A stretch of DNA of 64,000 nucleotides from Microcoleus sp. FACHB-672. GTDB taxonomy: Bacteria > Cyanobacteriota > Cyanobacteriia > Cyanobacteriales > Oscillatoriaceae. The DNA is taken from NCBI RefSeq assembly GCF_014695725.1, contig NZ_JACJOU010000031.1:146109-210108 (forward strand), written 5' to 3'. A program made the translations under genes and the position numbers. The notes under the pieces were generated by a model. The model saw only the letters and a program-made list of their open reading frames with translations. It made no database searches and was not told the origin of the DNA. Of this stretch, positions 27,892-39,041 are shown piece by piece (position 1 is the first letter of the stretch; every line of letters begins with the position of its first letter).

Positions 27892-29664
27892 TCAGATAGA
27901 ATTTTGTGGAAGTTGCAATCGATTACCGCCGGCTAGTAATTTTTCAAACTCGGAACTTGGCACAGGCCGGCTAAAATAGTAACCTTGAATTTCATCACAT
28001 TGATGCTGGTATAAGAAAGCCAGTTCGGCTTCCGTTTCTACCCCTTCTGCAATTACCTTTAAGTTTAGCTGATGAGCTAGTTGAATTAAAGCGGTCGTAA
28101 TCGCTGTATTTTTAGCATCTTTGTGAAGATTACTGACAAAGCAACGGTCAATTTTCAAAATATCAAATGGAAATTGCCGCAAATAGCTTAATGACGAGTA
28201 ACCTGTGCCAAAATCATCGATCGCTATCTGCACTCCAATCGCTTTTAAAGCATCTAGCTGCCGGATTGCTACCTCTGGATTTTGCACAAGGGTGCCTTCA
28301 GTCAGCTCTAAATCTAAATACTCAGGATTGAAATTTGTTTGAGCTAATATCTCCACAACGCGTTGGCGCAAATTGAGTTGAGTGAATTGCCGGCCAGATA
28401 AATTCACCGCCACGCGTAAAGATTCATACCCATTAGCCTGCCACGCTTGGGTTTGCCGGCAAGCGGTACTTAAAACCCATTCCCCAATCGGTTCAATCAA
28501 GCCGGTTTCTTCAGCCAGCGGAATAAATTTTGCCGGCGAAATAGAGCCGCGAACTGGATGATGCCAACGCAAAAGTGCTTCGCAACCAACAATTTTGCCG
28601 GTTTGCAGGCTCACTTGGGGCTGGTAGTGTAATGCAAGTTCTTCGCCTTCTAAGGCATAGCGTAGCTCGGTTTCTAAAGCTAGCTGATCAGAATCTCCAA
28701 CAGGGAAAGCCGGCGTGTAAAATTCACAACCATTTCCCCCCTGCTGCTTCACCTGATCCATCGCCTTTTTGGCATATTGTAGTAATTTATCTAGTTCGCT
28801 GCCATGACGAGGATAAAAAGCGACACCAATGCTAGGAGTAACAAAAACTTCTCTACCGTTTATAAAAAAAGGCCGGCATAAATTGTGTTGCAGAATTTGA
28901 ACGGATTCGGCAGCCGCTTTTTTGTGTTCAACAGGTGCTAGAATAATGGCAAATTGATCGGCATTTAAGCGAGCAACTATGCTGCCCTCACTAACTCGAT
29001 TTGTGAGCCGATCAGCCACAGCTTTCAGTAATAAATCACCAAACTCATATCCTAGGGTCTCATTAATTCGGCTAAAGCGGTCTAACCCTACACACAAAAT
29101 TGGTAGAGTTAAAGATTCCAAGTTTTTTGTTGGGGATTTATCAGGATCTTTTGCTGCAAGTGCAGCAATATTTTGATTGAATCGATCTTGTAAAGACAGC
29201 CGATTTGGTATCTTGGTTAAGCTGTCGAAATAAAGCAAATTATTCAGCCGAGTTGATGCTTGGTTTAGTTGTGTATCGTATTGCTTTTGCAAAGCAGCGG
29301 ATTTTTTCAGCCGCGTTGCAATCGCCCTCAGCAGTTCATCTGGTGTACACGGCTTCGTAAGATAATCATCCGCACCTAGATCCATGCCGGCACGCACATC
29401 AAGCCGGTCGGTTCTGGCCGTCAGAAATATAAAAGGAATGGTTGCCGTACTCGGATCATTTCTTAACGCATTCAAGACGCTGTGGCCATCCATTTCCGGC
29501 ATCATTACATCGCAGATAATTAAATCTGGCAATTCTTCGGTTGCCCTCTGAAAACCGATTAGCCCATTTTCCGCCCCGATGGCTTCAAACGCCTCTAACT
29601 CCAGCAGTTCTAAAATGTTTTCCCGGATTAATTCTTCATCTTCTATGACTAGAATTTTTGGCAT
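27892..29664 (-). CDS. REC-GGDEF(degenerate)-EAL c-di-GMP phosphodiesterase
   Basis: A 590-residue response regulator. REC at 1-120 (Asp 52). The GGDEF domain at about 140-320 has its signature replaced by LNADQF, so diguanylate cyclase activity is unlikely. The EAL domain at about 330-580 keeps EALLRW, ELTEGTLV, DDFGTGYSSLSYL, LKIDR and EGVETEAE, the metal and substrate ligands of active phosphodiesterases. It should therefore degrade c-di-GMP under control of receiver phosphorylation. The likely phosphodonor is a kinase from this cluster. The c-di-GMP-binding PilZ-HlyD protein at 61467 is a possible downstream target. Confidence 0.92.
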   Translation of the reverse strand: MPKILVIEDEELIRENILELLELEAFEAIGAENGLIGFQRATEELPDLIICDVMMPEMDGHSVLNALRNDPSTATIPFIFLTARTDRLDVRAGMDLGADDYLTKPCTPDELLRAIATRLKKSAALQKQYDTQLNQASTRLNNLLYFDSLTKIPNRLSLQDRFNQNIAALAAKDPDKSPTKNLESLTLPILCVGLDRFSRINETLGYEFGDLLLKAVADRLTNRVSEGSIVARLNADQFAIILAPVEHKKAAAESVQILQHNLCRPFFINGREVFVTPSIGVAFYPRHGSELDKLLQYAKKAMDQVKQQGGNGCEFYTPAFPVGDSDQLALETELRYALEGEELALHYQPQVSLQTGKIVGCEALLRWHHPVRGSISPAKFIPLAEETGLIEPIGEWVLSTACRQTQAWQANGYESLRVAVNLSGRQFTQLNLRQRVVEILAQTNFNPEYLDLELTEGTLVQNPEVAIRQLDALKAIGVQIAIDDFGTGYSSLSYLRQFPFDILKIDRCFVSNLHKDAKNTAITTALIQLAHQLNLKVIAEGVETEAELAFLYQHQCDEIQGYYFSRPVPSSEFEKLLAGGNRLQLPQNSI

Positions 29665-29738
29665 ACTTTCAGCAAGTTATGAACAGCTTTACAATTTGTT
29701 CTCTCAGCTTTAATTTTCCTTACTTTCCTCTAGAAACG

Positions 29739-30461
29739 CTACTCACTGGAATTAGAATTAGAATTAAAGGCTCTTATAAAATTCATTCTGCTAAGAAGCT
29801 TAGCATTTTCAGGGGTAAGCAAATCTTGCAAGCTAGCAAGCTGATTAATGATTGCGATTTCGCGGGCGCACTCTTCTTGTAAAATTTTGATATAGCGGCT
29901 GCGAGCTTCTTCAGTCGGAGCAACTTTTAGCATTTGAATTGCCATCGTGATATTCGACAGCGGATCGCGCAACTCCTGAGAAAGGCTTTGTAGCAAATCT
30001 TCTGCGGTGGTGTTCATCCGCTGAAGCTCTCGCACTCTTTGCTGTAACCCTTTGGCTCGCTCGCGCTCAGCTGCGTATTGTTCCTTATAGATAGCCTGTT
30101 TTTCTAGCCGAATGGAAATTGCTTTGAGCAATTCATTTGTAGTACATGGTTTCGTTAAATAATCGTCTGCCCCTAACTCCATACCTTTTCGCGTAGAACT
30201 TCTGTCATCTTTAGCAGTAAGAAAAATTAAGGGAATTGTCGCCGTCACCGGCTCGCTTCTTAAGGCTGTCAGCACAGCATAACCATCAAGGTTTGGCATC
30301 ATAATGTCGCAAATAATTAAATCGGGCAAATATTCTCGCGCTAACTGAATGCCTAGCAAGCCATTACTTGCCTCAAGCGCCTCAAAATTTTCTGCATCTA
30401 ATAATTCTAAAATGTTAGCGCGTACTGCTTCATCGTCTTCAATAACTAATATTTTTTTCAT
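29739..30461 (-). CDS. Response regulator with a kinase-like tail lacking the acceptor histidine
   Basis: A 240-residue protein. REC at 1-120 with Asp 52 (ICDIMMPNLDG) and a Lys in TKPCT. A coiled coil follows, then a helix pair reading SLSQELRDPLSN, which aligns with the histidine-kinase dimerisation motif S(H)ELRTPL but has Gln where the phospho-acceptor His belongs. No ATPase domain follows. It may be a dimerising, non-phosphorylatable decoy that docks on partner kinases. It sits 23 bases downstream of the REC-kinase gene at 30485. Confidence 0.85.
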   Translation of the reverse strand: MKKILVIEDDEAVRANILELLDAENFEALEASNGLLGIQLAREYLPDLIICDIMMPNLDGYAVLTALRSEPVTATIPLIFLTAKDDRSSTRKGMELGADDYLTKPCTTNELLKAISIRLEKQAIYKEQYAAERERAKGLQQRVRELQRMNTTAEDLLQSLSQELRDPLSNITMAIQMLKVAPTEEARSRYIKILQEECAREIAIINQLASLQDLLTPENAKLLSRMNFIRAFNSNSNSSE

Positions 30462-30484
30462 TTTCAGGGTGAGAAAGATCCAGA

Positions 30485-31588
30485 CTAAACATGGTTTCTC
30501 ATTGGCAGCGTCACCGTAAATGCAGTGCCGGCACCCACTTCACTTTGACACGATATCTGCCCACCGTGCAAGTCCACAGCTCTTTTAACAATGGCCAATC
30601 CCAGGCCGGTTCCAGAAATAGTCCCAACGTTTGTTCCTCGGTGGAAAGTCTCAAACAGACGTTTTTGATCTTCTGCGGTAATGCCGATCCCTTTGTCTTC
30701 AATGCGAAAAACTGCCTGATCCTGCTCACAGGTGAGTTCAAACTTAATCGAGCTTTTTGGGGGAGAATACTTAATCGCATTAGAAAGCAAATTACTGAGA
30801 ATATGCCGCAACAGTTTTTCATCCATTTTGGCTTCAGTACAGTCCCCCAGGCAAATCCACTCAATGGGGTGCTGATAATCCGTGTTGAGTTGCATTTCTT
30901 CCATGATTTCTCCGCAAAATTTTTTCAACTCTACACCCGTTGGGTTAAATTCTAGTTTGCCCGCATCCGTTTGGCCAATCACCAAAATGTAATCTAACAT
31001 TTCAGTCATCTGTTTGATAGCGGTTTGAATTCGATGTAAATGAGTGACTTTTTTCTCCTCTGTCCATCGATCTCCGTAATTTTCTAGTAAAGTCGCAGAA
31101 AAAAGGATCGTAGACATGGGAGTGCGGAACTCATGGGAAACCATCGAAACAAAGCGAGACTTCAGCTCATTCAGTTCTTTTTCTTTTTCCAAGGCTTTAC
31201 GAACTTCTGCTTCCGCCTTGGCTCTTGCCAAAGCAATTTCTAAAGTGGTGTGTAAATCTCTTTCTTCAAAAGGCTTGACGATATAGCCAAAAGGTTTAGT
31301 TTTTTTTGCTTTTTCTAAAGTTGCTTCATCCGTATGAGAAGTTAAAAATACCACAGGAACCTGATAGAGCGTGCGAATCACTTCAGCCGCTTCCACGCCA
31401 TCCATTTTTCCTTGCAGCATAATATCCATCAAGACTAAATCTGGATGAATTTCTGCAACTTTCTCTATCGCTTTTTCTCCCGAAGAAACAATAGCCTCCA
31501 CCGCATATCCCAAATTCTTTAAACTATTTTTTAGATCGAGAGCAATAATTCTCTCGTCTTCGACGATAATAATACTTGCCTTAGCCAT
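30485..31588 (-). CDS. REC-histidine kinase hybrid
   Basis: A 367-residue soluble protein. The receiver (VEDERIIALDLK, Asp 55 in LMDIMLQGKMDG) belongs to the branch often paired with HisKA_2 kinases. It is followed by a short coiled coil, a HisKA helix with SMVSHEFRTPMS and a HATPase with NLLSNAIKYS, EDKGIGI and GTGLGLAIV. It lies 16 bases downstream of the large sensor kinase and is the most probable direct phosphorelay partner of that protein. Confidence 0.9.
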   Translation of the reverse strand: MAKASIIIVEDERIIALDLKNSLKNLGYAVEAIVSSGEKAIEKVAEIHPDLVLMDIMLQGKMDGVEAAEVIRTLYQVPVVFLTSHTDEATLEKAKKTKPFGYIVKPFEERDLHTTLEIALARAKAEAEVRKALEKEKELNELKSRFVSMVSHEFRTPMSTILFSATLLENYGDRWTEEKKVTHLHRIQTAIKQMTEMLDYILVIGQTDAGKLEFNPTGVELKKFCGEIMEEMQLNTDYQHPIEWICLGDCTEAKMDEKLLRHILSNLLSNAIKYSPPKSSIKFELTCEQDQAVFRIEDKGIGITAEDQKRLFETFHRGTNVGTISGTGLGLAIVKRAVDLHGGQISCQSEVGAGTAFTVTLPMRNHV

Positions 31589-31604
31589 TCTTCGTTCCTA
31601 TTTT

Positions 31605-34600
31605 TTAATTTATTCCAAATTTAATTATAAACTTAGTCCCATGAGCGGTATTTAAATCAATGCTTCCCCCAAGTTGCTCAGCCAAATTAAAAACCAACTG
31701 CAACCCTAATGAATCGGTTTGCTCTAAATCAAAATCTGAAGGCAAACCTACTCCATTATCGCTGATCAGTAAACTATATTCATTTTCTCTTTCTAAAGAA
31801 AATTCTACACAAATTTCCCCACACAAATCGGGGGTAAATGCGTATTTAATCGAATTAGAAACCAATTCATTAATGATCAACCCACAAGGAATTGCTGTAT
31901 CAACATCAAGGGAAATATTATCAACCCTTAATTTCAACTCAATCGCCTGGGAAGAAACTCCATAGGAACTAAATAAATTTCCTAAGAGGTTGCGGATGTA
32001 GTCGGATAAATCAATTTTAGCTAAATCTGAGGAGCGATACAATTTTTCATGAATCAGCGCCATTGAACGAACCCGGTTGTAGCTGTCCTTAAACAGCGCC
32101 TGTGCCTCAATATCCTTAAGGTATGACGATTGCAACTTAAGCAAACTGGAAATAATCTGCAAATTGTTTTTAACGCGGTGGTGAATTTCTTTAAGCAGCA
32201 CCTCTTTCTCTTTCAGGGAAGCTTTTAGCTGCTCCTGTGCCTGTTGGCGTTCGGTAATATCAATTGCCACTGAAACAGCAGCAGCGCCTTCCTGGTATTT
32301 CTGAGCAGCGATCAGGTAACTGCGCCGGCAACCATTCACTTGTGCCTCAATCACTTGGTTGGCGGCTAGCTTAGAACCGGCAAAAAACTGACGCATAAAT
32401 TCACCAAACTCCGAGCCACCCTCAAAAAAGCCGAGTTCTTGACCGGCAAACGCTTCTGGAGACAAATTAACAGAAGCAGCCAGATGCCGGTTCACGCCGA
32501 GATATTGCAAATCTGAACTGATCCAAGAAACAAAACCTGGCACAGCATCTAAAACCGCACGCAATTGAGCCTTAGCAGCCTGTAGCGCTTCCTCTGCTTG
32601 CTTGCGTTCAGTGATGTCTGTTCCAATCCCAATAAAGTGAGTGAGAGTACCGTGATCATCATAAATGGGGGCAAGACTTAACTCATTCCAAAATAAAGAT
32701 CCATCTTTGCGGTAGTTGCGTAAAACGACGCTGCACTCTTGCCCTTGTTTAAGCGCACGCCGCAGTGCTATTAAACCGACTTGATTCGTCTCCCTGCCTT
32801 GCAGAAACCGGCAGTTTAGTCCAAGGACTTCTGCGGCGCTGTAACCCGTCATGCGCTCGAAAGCAGGATTAACATAAATCAGCGGCATATCCGGTAATCT
32901 GGCATCGGAAATCGCAATTCCATTGCTGCTGGCTGCAATTGCCCGTTCCTGTATTTTTAATATCTCCTCGACCTGCTTGCGCGCACTGATGTCGCGACAG
33001 ACACAAATTAACCCACCATCTGCAATCACAGTCAGCGACACGTCTGCTAAAAATGTCGTGCCATCCCGTTTCTTGCCCGTTGCTTCTCCTTGCCAATTTC
33101 CCTTTTGCCAAAGTCCGGGTAAAATATCGGACTCAAAACGCTTAATTTCATCTGGATAATACATTTCTTGCCATCCTTTGCCGGCAAGTTGACTCACGCT
33201 GTCATATCCAAATATTTTGACGTGAGCCTCATTCATGTAGATATATTGACCTTCACTATTAAGAATAGCTATACCATCCATTGCCGCTTCCACGGCAGCT
33301 AACTGTCGCTGTAACGTCTCCTCAGCCTGCTTGCGCTCGGTAATGTCCATCACCACCCCGCTCATTCCCACAGGCCGGCCTGTGGGGTGGCGCAGAGCCT
33401 GGCCCTTAGCGGCAACCCAGTGGATGCTACCATCTGGCCAAAGAATGCGATGTTCGACATCACAGGATTTTCCTTCCTCCAAACTGCGAGAGATCGCCTG
33501 ATTCAGATACTCGCGATCCTCTGGATGGATAGGATTGAAATAAGCCTCCCAAGTTCCAGGGAATGAGCCACTGGCAAACCCAAAAATTGATTCGGTTTTC
33601 TGGGACCAAGTTATCTTGGCCGTTTCAATATCCCAATCCCAAGTCCCCATCTGGGCGGTCTTGAGAGCCAGCCGCAGCCGCAACTCACTTTCACGCAGCG
33701 CCTCTTCTGCTTGCTTGCGCTCGGTGACATCGCGAGAAACAGTTACAAGTGCCTCCACCTCCTCGGTGTCTGGGTGGCGGACACTCCTGCCGGTGGATTC
33801 AAACCAGATGTAACGGTTGTCTTTGCAGCGAATGCGATAAGTGACGGTATAGGTGTCCGGCTGCTCTAGCAAGTTGGATTGGCACGTTTCGATCACCGGC
33901 ACATCTTCTGGATGGAAAAACTCATAAGCGGAGTGGCCCACCAGTTCCTCCGGCTCGTATCCCAGTAGTGTGCGGCACGCCGGCGAGGTGTAGAGATAAA
34001 CGCCCTCTGGGGTATGCCGGCTAATCATATCAGTCGCATGATCTGCCATCAACCGATAGCGTTCCTCGCTTTCTCGCAGAGCCGCCTCTGCTTGTTTGCG
34101 GTCGGTAACATCACGATCCATACCGCGATAACCCCGGAACACCCCATCTGCATCAAAAACCGGCGCTCCACTGGTTTCAAGAATAACCTGCCGGCCATCT
34201 TTGTGAATGTTTGTGTTTTCCACACAGACTAAGGGCTGTTGAGTTGCAACCAGCGGCCCAATAATGGTTGAAACGCGAAACGCTTCTGGTGGAGGCATTA
34301 AGTCAAAAGGTGTTTTACCCAAAACTTCCTCAGGTTCGTAGCCCAACAAATCGCGCACTTTAGGACTGGCGTATGTGTAGACAGCATTTTCATCAATTTC
34401 CCACACCCAGTCGCTAGTCGTTTCAATCAAATTGCGAAAGCGATCTTCTGAGTCTCGCAGTGCTTCTTCCACCTGCAATTTATCGGCAATTTCCCTTCGT
34501 AATTGTTCGTTCGTCTCGCTCAACTCTGCTGTGCGCTCTTGCACTCGCATTTCTAACTCTTGATTGACTTTTTGCAGCGCTTCTTCTGCTTGTTTAATAA

Positions 34601-37283
34601 CCGTAACGTCCTCATAAGTGCCGAGAATTCCCACAACATTGCCGGCACTGTCATGCAGGGGAATTTTATTCGTATCTGCCCAAGATTCTTTGCCATCCGC
34701 TTGACGCTGGGTTTCGATGATATGAAATTCGGGCGTATCGGTTCCCATCACGCGAGCATCGCACTCGCGGAACCAGTCGGATTCCTCTTTTTTCCAGGCT
34801 AAATCGTAATCTGTTTTGCCGACAATCTCTTCAGGCGTATCAACACCGGCAACTCGTGCAAAGTTACGGTTGCAACCCAAATAAACAGAATTTCTATCTT
34901 TCCAGAAAATCAACTGCGGAATATTATCCATCACCAATTGCAGCATCTGCTTTGACTCTTGCATTGCTTTCTCAGTTAGCTTGCGCTCGGTGATATCGTT
35001 GCAAACAGCGAGGATATAGCGTGATTGACCATCTGAAGATATCAGCGGCTTTTTAATAGTCTGGAACCAGCGAATTTCTCCATTCGGGCTACTGACGGTT
35101 TCTTCTGGAATAATCTTGGGCTGCAACGCGCTCATTACTTGTTGATCGGCAGCCAAAAACTCCTCGACTTCTGCGGCATTCGGATTAAAATCTGCATCTT
35201 TTTTGCCGAGTAAATTGTCAACCGTTGTTCCATAAATATCGGCAAGGGCTTGGTTAACTAAAGTAAACTTTCCTTCCCAATCTTTGACAAAAATTAAATT
35301 AGGGTTGGTATCAATGACATGACGCAGAAACTCTTGTTGTTCTTTTAAAGCCAGTTCTGCCCGCTTGCGTTTGGTAATATTCAGGACGGTGCCTTCGCAG
35401 TAAAGCAGTGCGCCCTCGGCATTCCTTACAGCATGGGCATTCTCGGAAATCCAAATGATGCTGCCGTCAGCGCGATAAACTTGAGACTCAAACTCGGATA
35501 CGCTTCCGTACTCTTGTATCAGTGCCATGAACTCGTCGCGTCGCGCTGGATTGACGTAGAGTTGCCGTCCAATGTCTGTGAGGTTGGCAATGAGTTCTGC
35601 CGGCGAGTTGTAGCCATAAATGCCGGCGAGGCTAGGATTGGCGCTGATGTAGCTTCCATCTGGTGTGGTTTGAAAGATGCCCTCAATCGCATTCTCGAAG
35701 ATGCTGCGATATTTGGCTTCGCTTTGTTGCAAGGACCTTTCCACCCGTTGTCTCTCCCGCTGTTCCGCTTGCACCTGTTCACTGAGTTGGACTTGCTCAA
35801 TGGCGAGGGTGCAGCGATCTCCAATTAACTTGACAAACTTCACTTCATCTGAATCCCAGATTCGTTCACGATCGCACTGATGCAAGGCGATCTCACCTAC
35901 ATAAGATTGCTGCCCGATCAGTGGCACAATCAAAATCGCGCGAATGCCGCACTCGTCAGCAGATTGCTGAAGTGCCGGTGCTAGCGAGTCATCAATGCGC
36001 GGCAAAATGAGGGGTTCGCCTTGAGCTAAGGTGTGGTGATAATTCCCAGAAAAATTACAATGGCTGCCGGCAAGACTTTCCGGTTGGGTTGCCTCTTCTG
36101 ACATCTCGCAAGTCGCCATTTGAGTGCGGGAATCTGGCCAAAAAATCAGGCAACGGCTAGCTTCAAGCGCTTTTCGCAGCTGGTTGGCAGTTGTTTGCAA
36201 AATTTCATCCAAGGGAACTTGCTTACGGACAGCTTTGCTAATAGACTCAAGTATCCGGATCTGCTGGGCTTGTCGCTTCAGTTTTTGAGATTCTTGCTGA
36301 ATTTGCCGGAAGTTTGCTTCAGCTAGCGCTGTGCGCTTTTGCATTTGTTTTATAAATTCGTTGTTGCGACGCAGTAAAAGTTCAATTCTTTTAGGTTGAA
36401 GTTGATCACCGGCAGGCTGAGGGGTTTTTACATTTTTGTACGTTTGCGCCGGCTCAAAAACTTGTAGCAAGTCGATCGCTGTAACAGTCCCCAGCAAAAT
36501 TTCCTGAGTATTTTCTCGCGCCGTGACAAAAACCGGCTGCCGGTGCTGTAATTGCTGATACGCTGCCAGCAGAGAATCTTGTGGGGTTAGGGTATTTGCC
36601 GGCATTCTCATCAGTCCACAAGCCGGTGTTGTGGCAAGATCGAGCAATTGCGCCCCAGCTTGCACGATGTCCCACTCTGTAACAATTCCCAGTAGGATGG
36701 GTGGCTGGATATCTGCCGACTCAGTTTCTGATGAGATCGCAACCCAACTGACTTGATGTTCTATCATCAGTTGGGCAATCTTCTGCACCGGCGCATTCAT
36801 TGGCGCGGTTATGATCTGCCTTGACATCACCGCTTCAACCGGCACCCCATTGAGGAGCTCAACTGCCGGCAGAACTTGCAGAATGGTTTCCCCAGTGATC
36901 GCGCCGATGAATGCACCAGAATTGTCCAAAACCGGCAGGTGATCAACCCGATGCCGGTGTAATAAGGATACGGCAGTGGAAAGATCTTGATTGTCAGTCA
37001 GCGTCAGGGTAACTGCCGGTTGAGTGATCGCTTCGCCAAGTTTTAGCTGTGCTAAATTTATCCCCCTGGTAATTAACCTCAGTGCATCTCGCTGGGTGAA
37101 AATGCCAAGCGGAAGCGCTTGAGGGTTGAACTGTGCCGGCAAAACTTGTTCGGGTTGCTGAGATTGACTCATCAGTACCAAGACATCTAGCACCGACGTG
37201 TCAGCGGCAACGCGCAAAGGATGCCGATTAATTGCCGGTTCTATGGTGGGCCAATTGAAAGACAGCTTGTTCAGTTGCATCAC
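31605..37283 (-). CDS. Giant CBS-GAF-multiPAS/LOV sensor histidine kinase (HisKA_2)
   Basis: A 1892-residue soluble sensor. In order: two CBS pairs (about 10-275), a coiled coil, a GAF domain (about 345-510), then nine PAS-type domains (about 525-1700), several linked by [14 protein letters not shown] helices. The last part is a HisKA_2 kinase with [20 protein letters not shown] and a HATPase with [12 protein letters not shown] and DNGVGL. The eighth PAS domain contains GLNCRFLQG, the flavin-adduct motif of LOV photoreceptors; its Cys is residue 1491, codon 32811-32813. No membrane segment is evident. CBS domains suggest adenylate sensing. It heads a leftward cluster with three receiver-kinase-type genes and an EAL gene. 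Confidence 0.92.
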   Translation of the reverse strand: MMQLNKLSFNWPTIEPAINRHPLRVAADTSVLDVLVLMSQSQQPEQVLPAQFNPQALPLGIFTQRDALRLITRGINLAQLKLGEAITQPAVTLTLTDNQDLSTAVSLLHRHRVDHLPVLDNSGAFIGAITGETILQVLPAVELLNGVPVEAVMSRQIITAPMNAPVQKIAQLMIEHQVSWVAISSETESADIQPPILLGIVTEWDIVQAGAQLLDLATTPACGLMRMPANTLTPQDSLLAAYQQLQHRQPVFVTARENTQEILLGTVTAIDLLQVFEPAQTYKNVKTPQPAGDQLQPKRIELLLRRNNEFIKQMQKRTALAEANFRQIQQESQKLKRQAQQIRILESISKAVRKQVPLDEILQTTANQLRKALEASRCLIFWPDSRTQMATCEMSEEATQPESLAGSHCNFSGNYHHTLAQGEPLILPRIDDSLAPALQQSADECGIRAILIVPLIGQQSYVGEIALHQCDRERIWDSDEVKFVKLIGDRCTLAIEQVQLSEQVQAEQRERQRVERSLQQSEAKYRSIFENAIEGIFQTTPDGSYISANPSLAGIYGYNSPAELIANLTDIGRQLYVNPARRDEFMALIQEYGSVSEFESQVYRADGSIIWISENAHAVRNAEGALLYCEGTVLNITKRKRAELALKEQQEFLRHVIDTNPNLIFVKDWEGKFTLVNQALADIYGTTVDNLLGKKDADFNPNAAEVEEFLAADQQVMSALQPKIIPEETVSSPNGEIRWFQTIKKPLISSDGQSRYILAVCNDITERKLTEKAMQESKQMLQLVMDNIPQLIFWKDRNSVYLGCNRNFARVAGVDTPEEIVGKTDYDLAWKKEESDWFRECDARVMGTDTPEFHIIETQRQADGKESWADTNKIPLHDSAGNVVGILGTYEDVTVIKQAEEALQKVNQELEMRVQERTAELSETNEQLRREIADKLQVEEALRDSEDRFRNLIETTSDWVWEIDENAVYTYASPKVRDLLGYEPEEVLGKTPFDLMPPPEAFRVSTIIGPLVATQQPLVCVENTNIHKDGRQVILETSGAPVFDADGVFRGYRGMDRDVTDRKQAEAALRESEERYRLMADHATDMISRHTPEGVYLYTSPACRTLLGYEPEELVGHSAYEFFHPEDVPVIETCQSNLLEQPDTYTVTYRIRCKDNRYIWFESTGRSVRHPDTEEVEALVTVSRDVTERKQAEEALRESELRLRLALKTAQMGTWDWDIETAKITWSQKTESIFGFASGSFPGTWEAYFNPIHPEDREYLNQAISRSLEEGKSCDVEHRILWPDGSIHWVAAKGQALRHPTGRPVGMSGVVMDITERKQAEETLQRQLAAVEAAMDGIAILNSEGQYIYMNEAHVKIFGYDSVSQLAGKGWQEMYYPDEIKRFESDILPGLWQKGNWQGEATGKKRDGTTFLADVSLTVIADGGLICVCRDISARKQVEEILKIQERAIAASSNGIAISDARLPDMPLIYVNPAFERMTGYSAAEVLGLNCRFLQGRETNQVGLIALRRALKQGQECSVVLRNYRKDGSLFWNELSLAPIYDDHGTLTHFIGIGTDITERKQAEEALQAAKAQLRAVLDAVPGFVSWISSDLQYLGVNRHLAASVNLSPEAFAGQELGFFEGGSEFGEFMRQFFAGSKLAANQVIEAQVNGCRRSYLIAAQKYQEGAAAVSVAIDITERQQAQEQLKASLKEKEVLLKEIHHRVKNNLQIISSLLKLQSSYLKDIEAQALFKDSYNRVRSMALIHEKLYRSSDLAKIDLSDYIRNLLGNLFSSYGVSSQAIELKLRVDNISLDVDTAIPCGLIINELVSNSIKYAFTPDLCGEICVEFSLERENEYSLLISDNGVGLPSDFDLEQTDSLGLQLVFNLAEQLGGSIDLNTAHGTKFIIKFGIN

Positions 37284-37967
37284 TCGTTTTTTGTCCTGTT
37301 TTTAAGAGAACTCATTTATCTATTTGTTGTCATCGGTATTAATAAGTAACTTTGAGATCGGGGCTTTTTGTAATGTACGCAACAAAACCCACAATTAGCT
37401 GTTATGCAAATAATTTTATTGATTGAAAAGAGGGGCAAAAGGGGTGAGGGATAGAAAGACTGAGGAATGCTGAGATATTGCTCTAAATTGGCTGCACGTT
37501 AGCTTATGGGGCAATTATTTGCCGACAAGCTTTTCAGCCGACACGATGCCGGCTAGAAATATTACACCCTCTCTAGGATTTTTATATTTCCAGAGAATTT
37601 GCTTGAAAAATTAGTGAAAATAGGCAAATTTGAAGTTTCTTGGCACAGATTTTTCTAAAAATCACAGAAATCTGTTGCCATCATTACTCAAAAAAATTAT
37701 TGATATGTTCTACCATATCTCAGTTTTTCGGAAATGGTTGTGCCGGCAGGAAACAATGAGTTAAGTTGATGTAAAGAAAAGCGGTATTTTGTATATTCAA
37801 ATTCACAATATTTATTTAATAAAAACTTAGAGAGCAGCAGGATAGCGGATGAGGGATAGCGGATGAAGTGAGAATTCCTGCTTTTGCTGTATCAAACTCT
37901 ACCGAACGAAACGGGTAAACCGGCTAAGGTTTGTAAAGAACTAAATTGTGATCTAGGCTACACCACC
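37284..37967. other. Spacer between the kinase cluster and ntcB
   Basis: About 680 AT-rich bases between divergent genes, so promoters of both must lie here. No exact NtcA site (GTA-N8-TAC) was found. A 14-base unit GGATAGCGGATGAG is repeated in tandem at 37840-37867. Nothing else is recognised. Confidence 0.6.
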
Positions 37968-38942
37968 ATGCGGTTAGAGCAGTTGCAAGCCTTCTTAGCA
38001 GTCGCTGAAACCGGCAGCTTTCAGCAAGCAGCCCGAAAGTGCGGCGTCACGCAATCAACCATCAGCCGGCAAGTACAGGCGCTAGAAGCCGACTTGGGTT
38101 TGCCGTTGTTTCACCGAACAGCGCAGGCTAAGCTGACTCTAGGAGGCGAACGCTTTTTCCCTCACGCCCGCAAAATTTGTCAGGAGTGGGACAATGCCAC
38201 GCAAGAATTAGCGGATTTGCTGGCAGGGAAACAGCCAGAACTTTGCGTTGCCGCGATTCACTCGGTGTGCGCCTACACCTTGCCGCCGGTGTTGCAAAAA
38301 TTTGGTCAAAATTATCCAGAGGTGCAGTTGCGGGTAACTTCCCTCGGCAGTGATCGCGCCTTGAAAGTTCTGAAAGATGGACTGGTGGATATTGCGATCG
38401 TCATGAATAACCGCTTTTTAACGGCGAGTCCCGATCTAGTGGTGGATGTGCTCTACAACGAACCGCTAGAGATATTAATGGCAGGCGATCATCCCCTGAC
38501 TCAGTATGAAGCGGTTCCCTGGAAAGAATTAGGGCGTTATCCGCAAGTGCTGTTTAAAGACGGTTACGGAATGCAGCGCCTCGTACAAGAACAATTTGAA
38601 CGGCGGGGAATGAAGTTGCAGACGGCGTTGGAGTTGAACACGCTGGATGCTTTCCGAGGTGTGGTGCGTCAGGGAGAAATGATTGCGTTGTTACCGAAGT
38701 CTGCCCTAATTGAGGCGCTAAGCGATCCCAGCCTTGCAATTCGCTCAATTGAAACCGACAAAGATAAGCTTGGTGAGCCGGCTTTAACCCGTCAAGTGGT
38801 GCTGGTAACGTCTCGTGATCGACTACAAATTCCGCCCATTCGGCGCTTCTATGAACTGGTGCATGAATTAGTGCCGGCGAATTTTAACCAATTACCGGGA
38901 AAAAAGCAGTCAACCCCGACACAACCCGTTCAAGTCGCATAA
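37968..38942 (+). CDS. ntcB: LysR-type nitrogen assimilation activator NtcB
   Basis: LysR-family regulator that, in characterised cyanobacteria, activates nitrate assimilation genes in response to nitrite together with NtcA. The protein has an N-terminal winged helix (MRLEQLQAFLAVAETGSFQQ, then STISRQVQALE) and a periplasmic-binding-like effector domain. The ATG at 37968 gives 324 residues and begins exactly where LysR proteins normally begin; upstream in-frame codons from 37884 do not resemble the family. The identification is strengthened by the adjacent cnaT homologue, the same gene pair as in Anabaena. Confidence 0.82.
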   Translation: MRLEQLQAFLAVAETGSFQQAARKCGVTQSTISRQVQALEADLGLPLFHRTAQAKLTLGGERFFPHARKICQEWDNATQELADLLAGKQPELCVAAIHSVCAYTLPPVLQKFGQNYPEVQLRVTSLGSDRALKVLKDGLVDIAIVMNNRFLTASPDLVVDVLYNEPLEILMAGDHPLTQYEAVPWKELGRYPQVLFKDGYGMQRLVQEQFERRGMKLQTALELNTLDAFRGVVRQGEMIALLPKSALIEALSDPSLAIRSIETDKDKLGEPALTRQVVLVTSRDRLQIPPIRRFYELVHELVPANFNQLPGKKQSTPTQPVQVA

Positions 38943-39041
38943 TGCTTTAATCGAGCATAGGCGATTTGGTGTTTTTTACCATTTTGCAAAAGAGCTGCAA
39001 AAATCCAAAATGGTATTTAGATGTTGGGGGGAGTCACAGGC

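Noticed and set aside
35433..35828. 131-codon plus-strand frame inside the large kinase gene
   Set aside because: Antisense shadow of the PAS/GAF region; no family resemblance.
37700..37967. NtcA site upstream of ntcB
   Set aside because: Several GTA words occur but none is followed by TAC at the required eight-base spacing.
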